Shown here: positions 17,137 to 27,018 of the stretch, piece after piece
Position numbering within the stretch: position 1 is the first letter of the stretch
Layout of the letters: every line of letters begins with the position of its first letter
NCBI RefSeq assembly: GCF_000407505.1
Contig: NZ_ASWE01000003.1
Location: forward strand, 248,001-312,000
Reading direction: 5' to 3'
DNA from: Enterococcus phoeniculicola ATCC BAA-412
GTDB lineage: Bacteria > Bacillota > Bacilli > Lactobacillales > Enterococcaceae
Length of the DNA stretch: 64,000 nt
The notes under the pieces: generated by a model
Seen by the model: the letters and a program-made list of their open reading frames with translations, nothing else
Told to the model about the DNA's origin: nothing
The model's database searches: none
Program-made: the position numbers and the translations under genes

Positions 17137-19137
17137 TTAATTTACGTTTGCTTCCCCAATTTTTTGAGCATGTTTGACAACACCTGTAGCAGAAAGTTTA
17201 AAGTCGTGTACTCTGTCATCGTTTGTAAGAGCAACAATGATATCCGTCTCTTTTCCAGCAAGCTTCACATCATCTAAATTCATTTCTGCAAGCAGTGTAT
17301 CAGGGGTCACTTGATCATTTTCCTTCACGTGGACAGTGAAAGGTTCTCCTTTTAACTCAACCGTATCTAAGCCCATGTGAACAAGAACCTCTGCTCCGCC
17401 AGGCGTTAAAATACCAATCGCATGTTTCGTATCAAATATATTGGTGATTTTCCCTTCTACTGGTGAATAGATTAAAGAGCTAGCTGGTTGAATCGCATAG
17501 CCATCACCCATCATTTTTTGAGAGAAGACAGGGTCTTTTACTTCCGTAATTGGAATAATAGTCCCATCTGTTGGCGCAAAATACATTTCAACCGTTGTTT
17601 GAGTCGTAGTAGAAAGTGGTGTTTCTGCTGTAAAGTTTGTTGAGCTTGAAGCACCCGCTAATGCAGGTTCTAATTCAGGTGAATATAGAGCTCCGTTTGC
17701 TCCAACAGGATCTAATTTGTTTAAGATTCCTTGACGTCGAAAGACAATGGTTAGGATAAATGGAATGGCAACAGCAATACCCATGGCTAGGATATAGGCA
17801 ATCCATCCTCCGCCAATAGTAGTGTTAATAGCTAAAAGACCAGGTAGTCCTCCAACACCAATCGCATTTGCACGAACACCCATCAGGGTAGAGAACATTC
17901 CTGCAAGTCCAGAACCAATCATTGCGGCAACAAATGGATAGACATATTTTAGGTTTATCCCAAACATAGCAGGTTCTGTTACACCAAGGTAACAAGAAAT
18001 CATAGCTGGAATAGAAACTTGTTCTTCTTTTTCATTTCCTTTGTGTAAGAAGATAACAGCTAATACAGCAGAGCCTTGCGCAATATTAGATAAAGCAATC
18101 ATAGGCCATAAGTTCGTTGATTTAAAATCAGCGATTAACTGCATATCAATTGCATTGGTCATATGATGCAGTCCTGTGATAACCAAAGGGGCATAAAGGA
18201 AACCAAAGACTGCACTGAACAACCAGCTAATGGAAGAGGTTAATCCTGCATTTACAATACCTGAAATCCAGCTGCCAATTGTCCAGCCGATAGGACCTAA
18301 AACGACGTGTGCGGCAATAATCGTTGGCACTAATGAGAAGAGAGGCACAAAAATCATGGAGATGGATTGTGGAATCACTCTTCGGAAGAAAATTTCTAAA
18401 TAGGCAAGTAAGAATCCAGCTAACATTGCTGGAATTACCTGTGCTTGGTATCCAATCATTTGTACTTGAGCAAAACCAAAGTCCCAAAATGGAATGTCAG
18501 CAGCAGCAGTTCCTGCAACGCTGTAAGCATTTAATAATTGCGGTGATACTAATGTAATCCCTAAAATAATTCCTAAAATTTGTGTAGTACCCATTTTTTT
18601 TGCAATACTCCATGTAATTCCAACAGGCAGGAAGTGGAAAATTGCTTCTCCAGGTAACCATAAGAAACCATTCACACCATTCCAAAAAACAGATTTTTCA
18701 ACAATTGTTGAACCACCGAATTGGATTCCCTCTAATACGTTACGAAAGCCAAGAATTAACCCGCCGACAATAATTGCAGGAATAAGTGGTGTGAAAATTT
18801 CTGCCAATACAGCAATTGCGCGTTGTACTGGATTCAGATTTTGTTTTGCTAATGCTTTACTTTGATCCTTTGAGACGCCCTCAACACCAGAAACTGCCAC
18901 AAAATCATTGTAAAAAACTGGAACGTCATTGCCAATAATAACTTGAAATTGCCCAGCATTTGTAAACATTCCTTTTACGCTTGGAATATCTTCAATGGCT
19001 TTTTCATTTGCTTTGCTTTGATCATTTAAGACAAAACGCATTCTTGTCGCACAATGGCTGACTGCAGCAATGTTTTCTTTTCCGCCGATTTCTTTTAAAA
19101 GCGTTTCGGCATCCGATTGGTACTTACCCATACTCAT
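17137..19137 (-). CDS. treP: Trehalose-specific PTS permease EIIBCA
   Basis: 666 aa. The EIIB domain comes first, with the phospho-Cys in AVSHCATRMRFVLND (residues about 25-40). The EIIC membrane domain follows (about 105-475), and a C-terminal EIIA domain carries the active His in VLVHMGLDTVEL (about 590). The membrane part (DIPFWDFGFAQVQMIGYQAQ) resembles trehalose permeases of the glucose-sucrose family. It phosphorylates trehalose to trehalose-6-phosphate during uptake. It is divergent from a GH65 phosphorylase and shares with it a control region bearing two operator-like sites, which supports the substrate call. Having its own EIIA makes it independent of a separate IIA protein. Confidence 0.9.
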   Translation of the reverse strand: MSMGKYQSDAETLLKEIGGKENIAAVSHCATRMRFVLNDQSKANEKAIEDIPSVKGMFTNAGQFQVIIGNDVPVFYNDFVAVSGVEGVSKDQSKALAKQNLNPVQRAIAVLAEIFTPLIPAIIVGGLILGFRNVLEGIQFGGSTIVEKSVFWNGVNGFLWLPGEAIFHFLPVGITWSIAKKMGTTQILGIILGITLVSPQLLNAYSVAGTAAADIPFWDFGFAQVQMIGYQAQVIPAMLAGFLLAYLEIFFRRVIPQSISMIFVPLFSLVPTIIAAHVVLGPIGWTIGSWISGIVNAGLTSSISWLFSAVFGFLYAPLVITGLHHMTNAIDMQLIADFKSTNLWPMIALSNIAQGSAVLAVIFLHKGNEKEEQVSIPAMISCYLGVTEPAMFGINLKYVYPFVAAMIGSGLAGMFSTLMGVRANAIGVGGLPGLLAINTTIGGGWIAYILAMGIAVAIPFILTIVFRRQGILNKLDPVGANGALYSPELEPALAGASSSTNFTAETPLSTTTQTTVEMYFAPTDGTIIPITEVKDPVFSQKMMGDGYAIQPASSLIYSPVEGKITNIFDTKHAIGILTPGGAEVLVHMGLDTVELKGEPFTVHVKENDQVTPDTLLAEMNLDDVKLAGKETDIIVALTNDDRVHDFKLSATGVVKHAQKIGEANVN

Positions 19138-19154
19138 TTACCCCTTTCATTTTA

Positions 19155-19170
19155 ACTTGTGTATACAAGT
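19155..19170. promoter_or_regulatory. TreR operator-like site in front of treP
   Basis: ACTTGT-GTAT-ACAAGT, perfect 6-bp half-sites with a 4-base spacer, 18 bp upstream of the treP start. A related site is at 19368-19383. Assignment to the GntR-type regulator at 22862 is inferred. A cre-like TGCAAGCGTTTTACA lies at 19210-19224 in the same intergenic region. Confidence 0.7.
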
Positions 19171-19367
19171 TTCTTAATTCGCTTTCATAATACATGCCGC
19201 TTGATAAAAATGCAAGCGTTTTACAATTTTTTTTTTGAAGAAAAAAAATACTTCTATAATAGGCAAAAAAAATTTAGAGTAAACTAATTACTCATCAATC
19301 ATTTGAAAAAAAATAAAAAGATAGGTTTCTCTTGAAAAAGCTTTCAAAATCATTTATACTCACTTTG

Positions 19368-19383
19368 ACATGTATAGACAAGT
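19368..19383. promoter_or_regulatory. Second TreR operator-like site, in front of the GH65 gene
   Basis: ACATGT-ATAG-ACAAGT matches the 19155 site at 13 of 16 positions and ends 14 bp before the ATG at 19398, overlapping the likely promoter/leader. A near-cre sequence TGAAAAAGCTTTCA is at 19333-19346. Confidence 0.6.
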
Positions 19384-19397
19384 TAGGAGAGGATACT

Positions 19398-22049
19398 ATG
19401 CTAACCATTAAAATTATAAATAATGAGCTACGTGTAACAAATGGACAGACTAGTTTTGTTGAGACGGGTCCATTTACAAAAGTACCAGCTGTTCAATTAG
19501 CAGAGCGATTTAACAGTGAATTTCCAAGAGAAGAAAGCGCAATGTTTCAACTACAAGGAGAACCTAATCAAGAGTTACAGGCTTTTCGACAAGAGGTGAG
19601 TGAAGCATGGAATCATCCAGTTATTTTTGAATCAGAGGTGACGAGTTCTATTGAAGAAGCGCTAAAAAAAGAAAAAGAAAAAATGAGCTGGCTTCTTCGG
19701 TATTACGGCTATCATCCAGGAAAAGATGAATATGCAGTGGAGTCACTTTTGACAACAGGAAATGGATTTATTGGACTTCGAGGAACAACACCTGAAATGA
19801 AAATTAGTGAGAATCATTATCCGGCTACTTATTTAGCAGGTTTGTATAATACAGCAATTTCTGAGGTTTCTGGACAGAAAATTAAGAATGAAGATTTTGT
19901 TAATGCACCCAATATGCAAAGAATGACGCTTAAAATTGATGGAGAAGAACTTATTTTTGATGCATCACAGATTCAAGGTCTACAGCGTACGCTAGATATG
20001 CGTACTGGGGTGTTTACAAGTACGACCCGATTTTTAACGAAAACTGGAAAAGAACTTGAAGTAGTTGCTAAAAGGGTAGTTAGTATGGAGAACATGCATC
20101 TTTATGCGCTATCTTATCAAGTTACTCCGCTGAATTTCACTGGAGAAATTGAATTGATGAGTGTTTCAGATGGTGGAGTCTATAACTACAATGTGGCTCG
20201 TTACCGTAGCCTAACAAACACCCATCTAGATGTGGTGGAGCAAGAAGCAGTCGACGGAAAAACGAGTTTGATTGCTCAAACACGCCAATCGAATATAAAA
20301 ATTCTACAGCAGTCAGAATTGAAGAGTGAGACGATTTCTTTAGACAAAGTAACAACAGAAATAACGAAAACAGCGATATATCAGACAATTCCTGTCATTG
20401 TAACTAAAGGAGAAACCGTTACTTTTGAAAAAATTGTTTCTGTCTTCATGGCAAAAGAAGGCGAGAAATTACCTGAAAAAGTTTTATCGGATCAAAACTT
20501 TCCTAGTTTTGACGAGGTGAAGCGCACATCAGCTGAGGCGTGGAATACATTATGGGCACAAGCAGAAATCAAAGTGTCAGGGGATATTATGTCGGAAAAG
20601 ATGCTTCATCTGCATACGTATCATATGCTTGTTTCGGGCTCTCCTGTAGCCAATTCTACGCTAGATGCCTCTATTACCGCTCGTGGATTGCACGGAGAAG
20701 CCTATAGAGGACATATCTTTTGGGATGAGCTATTTATTCTTCCATTTTATATTATTCATTTCCCGGAAACTGCAAGACAACTACTGCTCTATCGCTACCA
20801 TCGATTAGGCGCTGCAAAAGAAGCAGCAAAAAAAGAAGGATATGAAGGAGCGATGTATCCGTGGCAATCCGGCTTAGATGGGTCTGAGCAATCGCAAGAG
20901 CTGCATCTTAATCCGATTACAGGTGAATGGGGAGAAGATCACAGTCGCTTACAAAGACATGTATCATTAGCTGTTGCTTACAATGTGTGGCTCTATGGAA
21001 ATAACACGAATGATCGTTTATTTATGGTGGACTATGGTATTGAGCTTCTGTTGGAAATTGCAAAATTCTGGTTGAGCAAGACCACGTTTGACGAGGAGAA
21101 GGGGTGCTACTCGATTGCCGGTGTGATGGGACCAGATGAATTTCATGAAGCGTACCCGGGAAGTCAAACTGGCGGTTTAACTGATAATGCGTATACGAAT
21201 ATGATGGTTGTTTGGTTATTTGAAGAAATTGAAAAAATCTACCAAACCTATGATGCAGATAGTTTAAAAAGTATCCAGAAAAAAGTCGCTTTAACCTCTA
21301 AACAGCTCGCTGAAATGGAACACATCAAGCATAATCTTCATCTAGAAATTAATTCAGAGGGGATTATTGCCCAATTTGAAGGCTACTTTGATTTAGAGGA
21401 AGTGGATTGGACATTTTATAAAGAGAAATACGGAAATATCTATCGTATGGATCGAATTCTTCAAGCAGAGGGACGATCGGCAGACGAATTTAAAGTGGCT
21501 AAACAAGCAGATAGTTTAATGATTTTTTATAACCTCCATAAATCACGCGTGGATCAAATTTTAACAGACTTACAATGTGAGTTACCAGAAGATTATTTGG
21601 AAAAAAACTTGGCTTACTACCTAGAAAGAACCTCTCATGGTTCAACGTTATCTCGGATTGTTCACTCCCAGTTAGCATCGATTGTTGACGATAGACAGCT
21701 TGCTTGGAAACTTTATCAAGAGGCACTAAGGTCAGATTATCAAGATATACAAGGAGGGACAACTGCTGAAGGGATACATGCAGGTGTCATGGCGGCAACT
21801 CTATTCATTACGTTGACGACTTTTGCAGGGATTGATATTCGACAAGACAGGATTCATATTCAACCACATTTTCCTGAACAATGGAAAGAGTTATCTTTTA
21901 AAATGTCAATTAGAGGAATTAATTTTTCAATTTCAGTTTCAGAAGAAACGCTAGAAATTGAAGCAGATCAAGAAGCGACCATTATGGTAGAAAATAAATC
22001 TGTTCATCTTCTACCAGCAAAACAAGTGACGATTCAGTTAGGAGAATAA
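19398..22049 (+). CDS. GH65 phosphorylase, probably trehalose-6-phosphate phosphorylase
   Basis: 883 aa from the ATG at 19398, which has AGGAGAGG in place. An upstream TTG reading would put 22 extra residues across the operator. GH65 enzymes cleave alpha-glucosides with inorganic phosphate by inversion. The general acid Glu lies in GPDEFHE (Glu581), and SGLDGSEQSQE, GYEGAMYPWQS and ERTSHGSTLS are family blocks. The order with treP, a beta-phosphoglucomutase and a TreR-like regulator indicates phosphorolysis of trehalose-6-phosphate to glucose-6-phosphate and beta-glucose-1-phosphate, as known in Lactococcus. Maltose or kojibiose phosphorylase are the alternatives. The C-terminal beta domain is complete. 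Confidence 0.82.
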   Translation: MLTIKIINNELRVTNGQTSFVETGPFTKVPAVQLAERFNSEFPREESAMFQLQGEPNQELQAFRQEVSEAWNHPVIFESEVTSSIEEALKKEKEKMSWLLRYYGYHPGKDEYAVESLLTTGNGFIGLRGTTPEMKISENHYPATYLAGLYNTAISEVSGQKIKNEDFVNAPNMQRMTLKIDGEELIFDASQIQGLQRTLDMRTGVFTSTTRFLTKTGKELEVVAKRVVSMENMHLYALSYQVTPLNFTGEIELMSVSDGGVYNYNVARYRSLTNTHLDVVEQEAVDGKTSLIAQTRQSNIKILQQSELKSETISLDKVTTEITKTAIYQTIPVIVTKGETVTFEKIVSVFMAKEGEKLPEKVLSDQNFPSFDEVKRTSAEAWNTLWAQAEIKVSGDIMSEKMLHLHTYHMLVSGSPVANSTLDASITARGLHGEAYRGHIFWDELFILPFYIIHFPETARQLLLYRYHRLGAAKEAAKKEGYEGAMYPWQSGLDGSEQSQELHLNPITGEWGEDHSRLQRHVSLAVAYNVWLYGNNTNDRLFMVDYGIELLLEIAKFWLSKTTFDEEKGCYSIAGVMGPDEFHEAYPGSQTGGLTDNAYTNMMVVWLFEEIEKIYQTYDADSLKSIQKKVALTSKQLAEMEHIKHNLHLEINSEGIIAQFEGYFDLEEVDWTFYKEKYGNIYRMDRILQAEGRSADEFKVAKQADSLMIFYNLHKSRVDQILTDLQCELPEDYLEKNLAYYLERTSHGSTLSRIVHSQLASIVDDRQLAWKLYQEALRSDYQDIQGGTTAEGIHAGVMAATLFITLTTFAGIDIRQDRIHIQPHFPEQWKELSFKMSIRGINFSISVSEETLEIEADQEATIMVENKSVHLLPAKQVTIQLGE

Positions 22050-22052
22050 AGC

Positions 22053-22703
22053 ATGAGAAAAGGATTTATCTTTGATTTAGATGGTGTTATTACAGATACA
22101 GCAAAATATCACTATGTTGCATGGAAACAGCTTGCAGATGAACTAGGAATTACGATTGATTTAGCCTTTAATGAACAACTAAAAGGAATTAGTCGAATGG
22201 ATTCACTTGAGCGCATTCTTGAGTATGGAAAAAAAGAAAATCAGTATTCTATGGAGGAAAAAGAAGCGTTCGCAGAAAAGAAAAACACTCACTATGTGAC
22301 TCTTCTACAAGAGTTAACACCAGCGGATTTATTACCCGGGGTAGAACAATTTCTTAAAGAAGCTGCTGAAAAGAATATACCTTGCGGAATTGCGTCAGCT
22401 TCTAAAAATGCACCCTTCATTTTAGATAAATTAGGAATCAAAGAACGTTTTTCAATCATTGTTGACCCTAATACGTTAGCAAAAGGAAAGCCGGATCCGG
22501 AGATTTTCCTTCAGGCGGCAAATGCTTTATCGATTCAACCAGATGAAGCAGTTGGATTTGAAGATGCACAAGCCGGAATACAAGCGATTAAATCAGCAGG
22601 AATGTATGCAGTAGGCATTGAAACACAAGAGGCACTAGAAGGGGCAGACCAAGTAGTCAAGCAATTGGATGAGCTGTCGGTGGATGCATTGCTTCGTGTA
22701 TAA
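22053..22703 (+). CDS. pgmB: Beta-phosphoglucomutase
   Basis: 216 aa HAD-superfamily mutase that converts beta-glucose-1-phosphate to glucose-6-phosphate. The nucleophile/acid pair is in FDLDGVITDT (residues 6-15), the substrate cap has RMDSLERIL, and GIASASKN, GKPDPEIFLQAA and GFEDAQAGIQAIKSAGM complete the family motifs. It starts 3 bp after the GH65 stop, so the two are co-translated. It removes the phosphorylase product. Confidence 0.95.
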   Translation: MRKGFIFDLDGVITDTAKYHYVAWKQLADELGITIDLAFNEQLKGISRMDSLERILEYGKKENQYSMEEKEAFAEKKNTHYVTLLQELTPADLLPGVEQFLKEAAEKNIPCGIASASKNAPFILDKLGIKERFSIIVDPNTLAKGKPDPEIFLQAANALSIQPDEAVGFEDAQAGIQAIKSAGMYAVGIETQEALEGADQVVKQLDELSVDALLRV

Positions 22704-22705
22704 CT

Positions 22706-22756
22706 AAAAAGTAGGCAGAGTTTTCCTTTTTGAAAGGAGAAAACTGTCTACTTTTC
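22706..22756 (+). terminator. Terminator after pgmB
   Basis: AAAAGTAGGCAGAGTTTTCC pairs with GGAGAAAACTGTCTACTTTT around a short loop and ends in CTTTTCTTCT. Confidence 0.8.
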
Positions 22757-22861
22757 TTCTATCTATAGGAAGAAGATGATAAAATTTGTCTAAAGCTAGT
22801 GGTTGATTTAAAAAAAGGTGGAGCTTATACTTGTATGTAGAAAAGAGATAAGGAGTAGGGC

Positions 22862-23575
22862 ATGAATAAGTTTAACGAAATCTTTTTAGATTTAGAGAAG
22901 AAAATTTTAGCAAATGAATATCCTCCCCATACATTACTTCCTAGTGAGAATCAGTTGATTAAGATTTACGGAGTTTCTAGAGAAACGATTCGTAAAGCGT
23001 TAAATTTGTTAACGAATGCTGGTTATATTCAAAAAAAACAAGGGAAAGGATCGATAGTATTAGATTTAAATCGATTTGATTTTCCTATTTCCGGTCTAAC
23101 CAGTTATAAAGAGCTGCAAAAGACACAGGCAATTCCAAGTCAGACAATTGTGCACACTTTAGAGGAGACAACCGTCCCTCAAAAATTGAGTGAGCTTACC
23201 GGTTGGCCCGCAGGCGAGGCTGTTTGGCAGTTAATCCGTCAGAGAAAAATTGATGGCGAAGTGGTTATTTTGGATAAAGATTACTTATTAAAATCTGTTA
23301 TACCAGAATTGCCTAAGGAACGTGCAGAAGACTCTATCTATGATTATTTTGAGAATGATTTAAAATTAGAGATTGCTTATGCACAAAAGGAAATTACTGT
23401 AGAGTCAGCAAATAAAGAAGTGCGAGAATTAATGGAGCTACCAGAAGAGGAGCATGTCGTTGTCGTAAGAAGCTTAGTTTATTTAGAAGATACTCGATGT
23501 TTTGAATATACGGAATCAATTCATCAACTTGATAAATTTCGATTTGTGGAATTTGCGCGACGAAGAAAAGCTTAA
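22862..23575 (+). CDS. treR: GntR-family regulator with UTRA domain, TreR-like
   Basis: 237 aa. The winged-helix DNA-binding domain is at residues 1-68 (LLPSENQLIKIYGVSRETIRKAL) and a UTRA effector domain at about 90-230. It is the nearest regulator to the trehalose genes, and TreR repressors of Firmicutes have this architecture and respond to trehalose-6-phosphate. A partial half-site ACTTGT is present 33 bp upstream of its start (22829-22834), which hints at self-control. It has its own promoter region after the pgmB terminator. Confidence 0.83.
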   Translation: MNKFNEIFLDLEKKILANEYPPHTLLPSENQLIKIYGVSRETIRKALNLLTNAGYIQKKQGKGSIVLDLNRFDFPISGLTSYKELQKTQAIPSQTIVHTLEETTVPQKLSELTGWPAGEAVWQLIRQRKIDGEVVILDKDYLLKSVIPELPKERAEDSIYDYFENDLKLEIAYAQKEITVESANKEVRELMELPEEEHVVVVRSLVYLEDTRCFEYTESIHQLDKFRFVEFARRRKA

Positions 23576-23603
23576 GGAAGTTAAAAAGTGAGGAAGTGGA
23601 CAA

Positions 23604-24155
23604 ATGGCTGATTTAACAATTAAAGAACTCGCTGATCAACTAGGCGTTAGTAAGGATAAAGTAAAATATCGTGTGAGAAAATTACCTGATGATTCTACCT
23701 ACAAAGAGGGAAATGTTACCTACCTTACAGAAGCTGCTATATCAATGATTAGAGCGGAGTTTGACGAAGTGGCAACTGAGTCTTTACCTAGTGAATCCCC
23801 GGTTGAAAATGGTGATTACCTAAAAGGAATTATCGAAAAAAAAGATGAACAAATTCATCAGCTGCAAGAAATGTTAAAAACACAACAAAAATTGGTCGAT
23901 CAACAACAGCAATTAACCCTTCATGCAAATAAACAAATAGAATTACTTCAAACGCAAGTAAAGGAGTTAAAACAACCAGTAGAGATTGGTTCTTCTGCCA
24001 CTCAGGAAGCTGTTGAAAAAGAAGAATCTGTGGCTGCTGATGAGAGTCCAGAAGAAGCATCGAGTGAATCCAAGTCGGTAGAACAAGAAACACAGTCAAC
24101 ACAAGCAGAGTCTGAAAAAAAAGCTGGTTTGTGGGCAAGACTATTTAAAAAATAG
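23604..24155 (+). CDS. DUF536-like protein with N-terminal HTH and coiled coil
   Basis: 183 aa, function unknown. An N-terminal helix-turn-helix (LTIKELADQLGVSKDKVKYRVRKL, residues 4-27) is followed by a coiled coil rich in Gln (about 75-125) and a low-complexity Glu/Ser tail. The end GLWARLFKK is amphipathic and basic and could touch the membrane. This layout occurs in plasmid- and chromosome-borne DUF536 proteins of lactic acid bacteria. The gene follows treR by 28 bp with a GAGGAAG ribosome binding site and may be read through from it. Confidence 0.6.
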   Translation: MADLTIKELADQLGVSKDKVKYRVRKLPDDSTYKEGNVTYLTEAAISMIRAEFDEVATESLPSESPVENGDYLKGIIEKKDEQIHQLQEMLKTQQKLVDQQQQLTLHANKQIELLQTQVKELKQPVEIGSSATQEAVEKEESVAADESPEEASSESKSVEQETQSTQAESEKKAGLWARLFKK

Positions 24156-24175
24156 AATTTATAAGAAAATGGATA

Positions 24176-24293
24176 AGGGCGGAACAGAAGTGTTCAGTTC
24201 TAAGAAATAAGAAGGAATTCACGAAGATCGTTCCTCAAAGCTTTGGGAATTTCAGCTTGTTTTCGAAGGAGTTGCTTCTGTCCCGACCTCTCA
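24176..24293. repeat. Dispersed repeat, short degenerate copy
   Basis: Opens with GGGCGGAACAGAAGTGTTCAG and closes with GCTTCTGTCCCGACCTC, the same end blocks as copies A and B, but the middle core is replaced by AAGGAATTCACGAAGATCGTTCC-type sequence. That middle resembles part of the large copy near 51570 (GAGAAGGAGTTCACGA). Confidence 0.6.
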
Positions 24294-24469
24294 TTCATTT
24301 TTTAGCGGCGTGTTGACTGCCGCATGTATGCAATATTTATGGAAATACAAATATGAAAACAGTTGTCACGTCTAATTTAAGAAAAAAAGCATCAAAATCC
24401 ATTAAGTTTCTACCTTGTGCTATACTTTTTCAAAACAGATGAAATTGTTTAGAAGGAGGATGATTGCTT

Positions 24470-24907
24470 GTGGGAAACTGGTCAAAAGAAGAGCTTAAAA
24501 AGACACTGACACCAATTGAATACGCAGTTACACAGGAAAATGCAACAGAGCGACCTTTTACGGGGAAATATGATGATTTTTATGAAAAAGGAATCTACGT
24601 GGACATTGTAAGTGGAGAGCCCCTGTTTGTTTCAACGGATAAATTTGATGCTGGATGTGGCTGGCCATCTTTTTCAAAGCCTATTGAGAAGAAATGGGTT
24701 GCAGAAAAAGCAGATTTTACTCATGGTATGCATCGGGTAGAGGTGCGAAGTAAAGAAGGCGATTCACATCTAGGGCACGTATTTACAGATGGACCGAAAG
24801 ATACGGGGGGACTCCGCTATTGCATCAATTCTGCCTCGCTTCGATTTGTTCCGTTAGAAAAAATGCAAGAAGAAGGCTATGAAGCCTATAAACAGTTAGT
24901 AAAATAA
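24470..24907 (+). CDS. msrB: Peptide-methionine (R)-S-oxide reductase
   Basis: 145 aa, single MsrB domain. It shows [27 protein letters not shown], the [11 protein letters not shown] block and the catalytic Cys in [14 protein letters not shown]. The usual CxxC zinc pairs of many MsrB proteins are absent, as in other lactic acid bacterial forms. The GTG at 24470 is preferred because AGAAGGAGG ends ten bases upstream; a TTG at 24464 would be too close. It reduces methionine-R-sulfoxide in proteins. Monocistronic. Confidence 0.95.
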   Translation: MGNWSKEELKKTLTPIEYAVTQENATERPFTGKYDDFYEKGIYVDIVSGEPLFVSTDKFDAGCGWPSFSKPIEKKWVAEKADFTHGMHRVEVRSKEGDSHLGHVFTDGPKDTGGLRYCINSASLRFVPLEKMQEEGYEAYKQLVK

Positions 24908-24923
24908 AAGCAAAAATGAAAAG

Positions 24924-24967
24924 AATCTGAGCGGTCATTCAAAAGGAGTGATGTCTCAGATTTTTTT
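24924..24967 (+). terminator. Terminator after msrB
   Basis: AATCTGAG...CTCAGATT followed by seven T. Confidence 0.75.
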
Positions 24968-25103
24968 GTTCTTCTTAAGTGAGAAATAGAATCATAAGTT
25001 TTCCTGCTTATTTTCAAGACAAGCCATATCTGTGCTAGTCGGCTTTTTTCGGCGATGAATTTGTGCTACAATAAAGCGAACATATGTCCAGAAAGGAAAA
25101 AAC

Positions 25104-25700
25104 ATGTACGAATATATTATTGGAATGGTCACGTTTATTAGCCCTGCTTATATAGTAGTTGAAAATCAGGGAATAGGCTATCAGGTTGCGATGGGAAATC
25201 CTTATCGTTATAGTTCAAAAATGAATCAGGAAGTGAAAATTTATCTTCATCAAGTAGTACGAGAAGATGCTCATTTACTTTATGGCTTTAATCAACTGGA
25301 AGAAAAACAATTATTTTTGCGCTTAATCAGTGTCTCGGGTATTGGGCCAAAAAGTGCTCTTGCTATTATGGCTAACGAAGATCATGAAGGGTTAATTCGT
25401 GCCGTTGAAACAAGCGATGTTACTTATCTGATAAAATTCCCGGGAGTTGGAAAGAAGACGGCACAACAGATGGTTTTAGACTTGAAAGGTAAGCTTGGCG
25501 AATTAGCTGGAGAAGTAGCGGTAGAAAACACACCAGTCTCTTCAGAAAATCAAGCGCTGGATGAAGCCTTGTCTGCACTTACAGCTTTGGGATATAGCGA
25601 TAAAGAATGCAAGCGTGTAGCAAAACTCCTTAAAGAAGAGCCTGTTATGGCAACAGATGAGTATCTCCGTCTGGGCTTAAAACTTATGATGAAGAAGTAG
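25104..25700 (+). CDS. ruvA: Holliday junction branch-migration protein RuvA
   Basis: 198 aa. It begins [20 protein letters not shown] (OB fold), has the tandem helix-hairpin-helix blocks [16 protein letters not shown] and [20 protein letters not shown], and a C-terminal three-helix domain that contacts RuvB ([12 protein letters not shown]). RuvA tetramers bind four-way junctions. It is 12 bp upstream of ruvB. Confidence 0.97.
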   Translation: MYEYIIGMVTFISPAYIVVENQGIGYQVAMGNPYRYSSKMNQEVKIYLHQVVREDAHLLYGFNQLEEKQLFLRLISVSGIGPKSALAIMANEDHEGLIRAVETSDVTYLIKFPGVGKKTAQQMVLDLKGKLGELAGEVAVENTPVSSENQALDEALSALTALGYSDKECKRVAKLLKEEPVMATDEYLRLGLKLMMKK

Positions 25701-25712
25701 GGAGGACTAGTT

Positions 25713-26723
25713 ATGACAGAAGAACGAATTGTCTCGCCGGAAACAAATGAGCAAGAAGAGAGTTTAGAAAAGTCATTGCGTCCTCAATATTTATCTCAAT
25801 ATATTGGACAAGATAAAGTAAAACAGGAACTCAGCATTTATATTGAAGCAGCAAAAAATCGTGAAGAATCATTAGATCACGTTTTGCTTTATGGACCACC
25901 GGGTTTAGGAAAGACTACAATGGCGATGGTCATTGCCAATGAAATGCAGGTAAATATTCGGACGACAAGTGGGCCTGCAATTGAGCGCCCAGGTGATTTG
26001 GTGGCAATATTAAATGAGCTTGAACCTGGCGATGTTTTATTTATTGATGAGATTCATCGGCTTCCGCGAGTAGCTGAAGAGATGCTTTACTCAGCGATGG
26101 AGGATTTTTATGTAGACATCATGGTAGGACAGGGACCCACGGCACATCCTGTTCACTTCCCTTTGCCACCGTTTACCCTGATTGGTGCAACCACCAGAGC
26201 AGGGATGCTTTCAGCGCCATTAAGAGATCGGTTTGGCATTATCTCTCACATGGAATACTATGAAGAACATGATTTAAAAGAAATTGTTCTTCGCTCTTCT
26301 GATATTTTTGCAACAGAAATTGTTGAAGAGGGAGCGATTGAAATTGCTCGACGTTCTAGAGGAACGCCGCGAATTGCCAATCGCTTATTAAAACGAGTCC
26401 GAGATTTTGCACAGGTCCAATCAGATGGTGTGATTGATCGAAACGTAGCCGACCAAGCATTAGTGATGCTTCAAGTCGATCAAGCCGGACTAGACTATGT
26501 TGACCAAAAGCTGTTACGAACGATGATTGAATTGTATGGGGGCGGTCCAGTGGGCTTAAGCACCTTATCAGTGAATATTGGAGAAGAAACAGAGACAGTT
26601 GAGGATATGTATGAGCCTTACTTAATTCAAAAAGGATTCATTAAAAGAACTCAGCGAGGGCGTGTTGCAACCGCACTTGCCTATGAGCACTTTGACTATC
26701 CGTTTGTAGAAAAGAATGACTGA
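25713..26723 (+). CDS. ruvB: Holliday junction ATP-dependent helicase RuvB
   Basis: 336 aa AAA+ motor. Walker A is GPPGLGKTT, Walker B is LFIDEIHRL, followed by the sensor GATTRAGML and the arginine-finger region LRDRFGI. The C-terminal winged helix includes [11 protein letters not shown]-like [11 protein letters not shown] and [10 protein letters not shown]. Length is normal. The following DNA is a gene remnant, so the usual downstream neighbours are missing here. Confidence 0.98.
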   Translation: MTEERIVSPETNEQEESLEKSLRPQYLSQYIGQDKVKQELSIYIEAAKNREESLDHVLLYGPPGLGKTTMAMVIANEMQVNIRTTSGPAIERPGDLVAILNELEPGDVLFIDEIHRLPRVAEEMLYSAMEDFYVDIMVGQGPTAHPVHFPLPPFTLIGATTRAGMLSAPLRDRFGIISHMEYYEEHDLKEIVLRSSDIFATEIVEEGAIEIARRSRGTPRIANRLLKRVRDFAQVQSDGVIDRNVADQALVMLQVDQAGLDYVDQKLLRTMIELYGGGPVGLSTLSVNIGEETETVEDMYEPYLIQKGFIKRTQRGRVATALAYEHFDYPFVEKND

Positions 26724-26746
26724 CATTGCTGCCTTTTTTTGCCTAA

Positions 26747-26994
26747 AACGATGAAATGGCACTAGGCGCAGTAGAAGCATTGAAAGCGCAGGAAAAGAAG
26801 ATGTGTTAGTGATTGGATTTGATGGAAATGATGAGGGCATCGAAGCAGTTAACGAAGGCAAGATGGCATCAACTGTTGTGCAACAGCCAGTAGAAATGGG
26901 CAAAATTTCCTTACAAGCAGCTTACGATCACTTTGCTGGGAAAAAAATAGATGATAAAATTGATTCTCCTTTAGAATTAATTGAAGCAAAATAA
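26747..26994 (+). pseudogene. rbsB: 3' remnant of a ribose-type ABC substrate-binding protein
   Basis: Starting at NDEMALGAVEALKA, the frame matches the C-terminal part of RbsB-like periplasmic binding proteins. It shifts by one missing base near 26787 (AAGKEDVLVIGFDGNDE expected) and continues to EAK-stop at 26994. About 80 of some 300 codons remain, with no start, no signal peptide and no transporter genes. The left edge lies about 24 bp after the ruvB stop, which marks a deletion or insertion boundary. Confidence 0.75.
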
Positions 26995-27018
26995 TTGATT
27001 CTTATGATGGAAGCAACT

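Noticed and set aside
19332-19397. Upstream TTG start extending the GH65 protein by 22 residues
   Set aside because: The stretch covers the operator-like site, has no ribosome binding site, and the ATG at 19398 has a perfect one.
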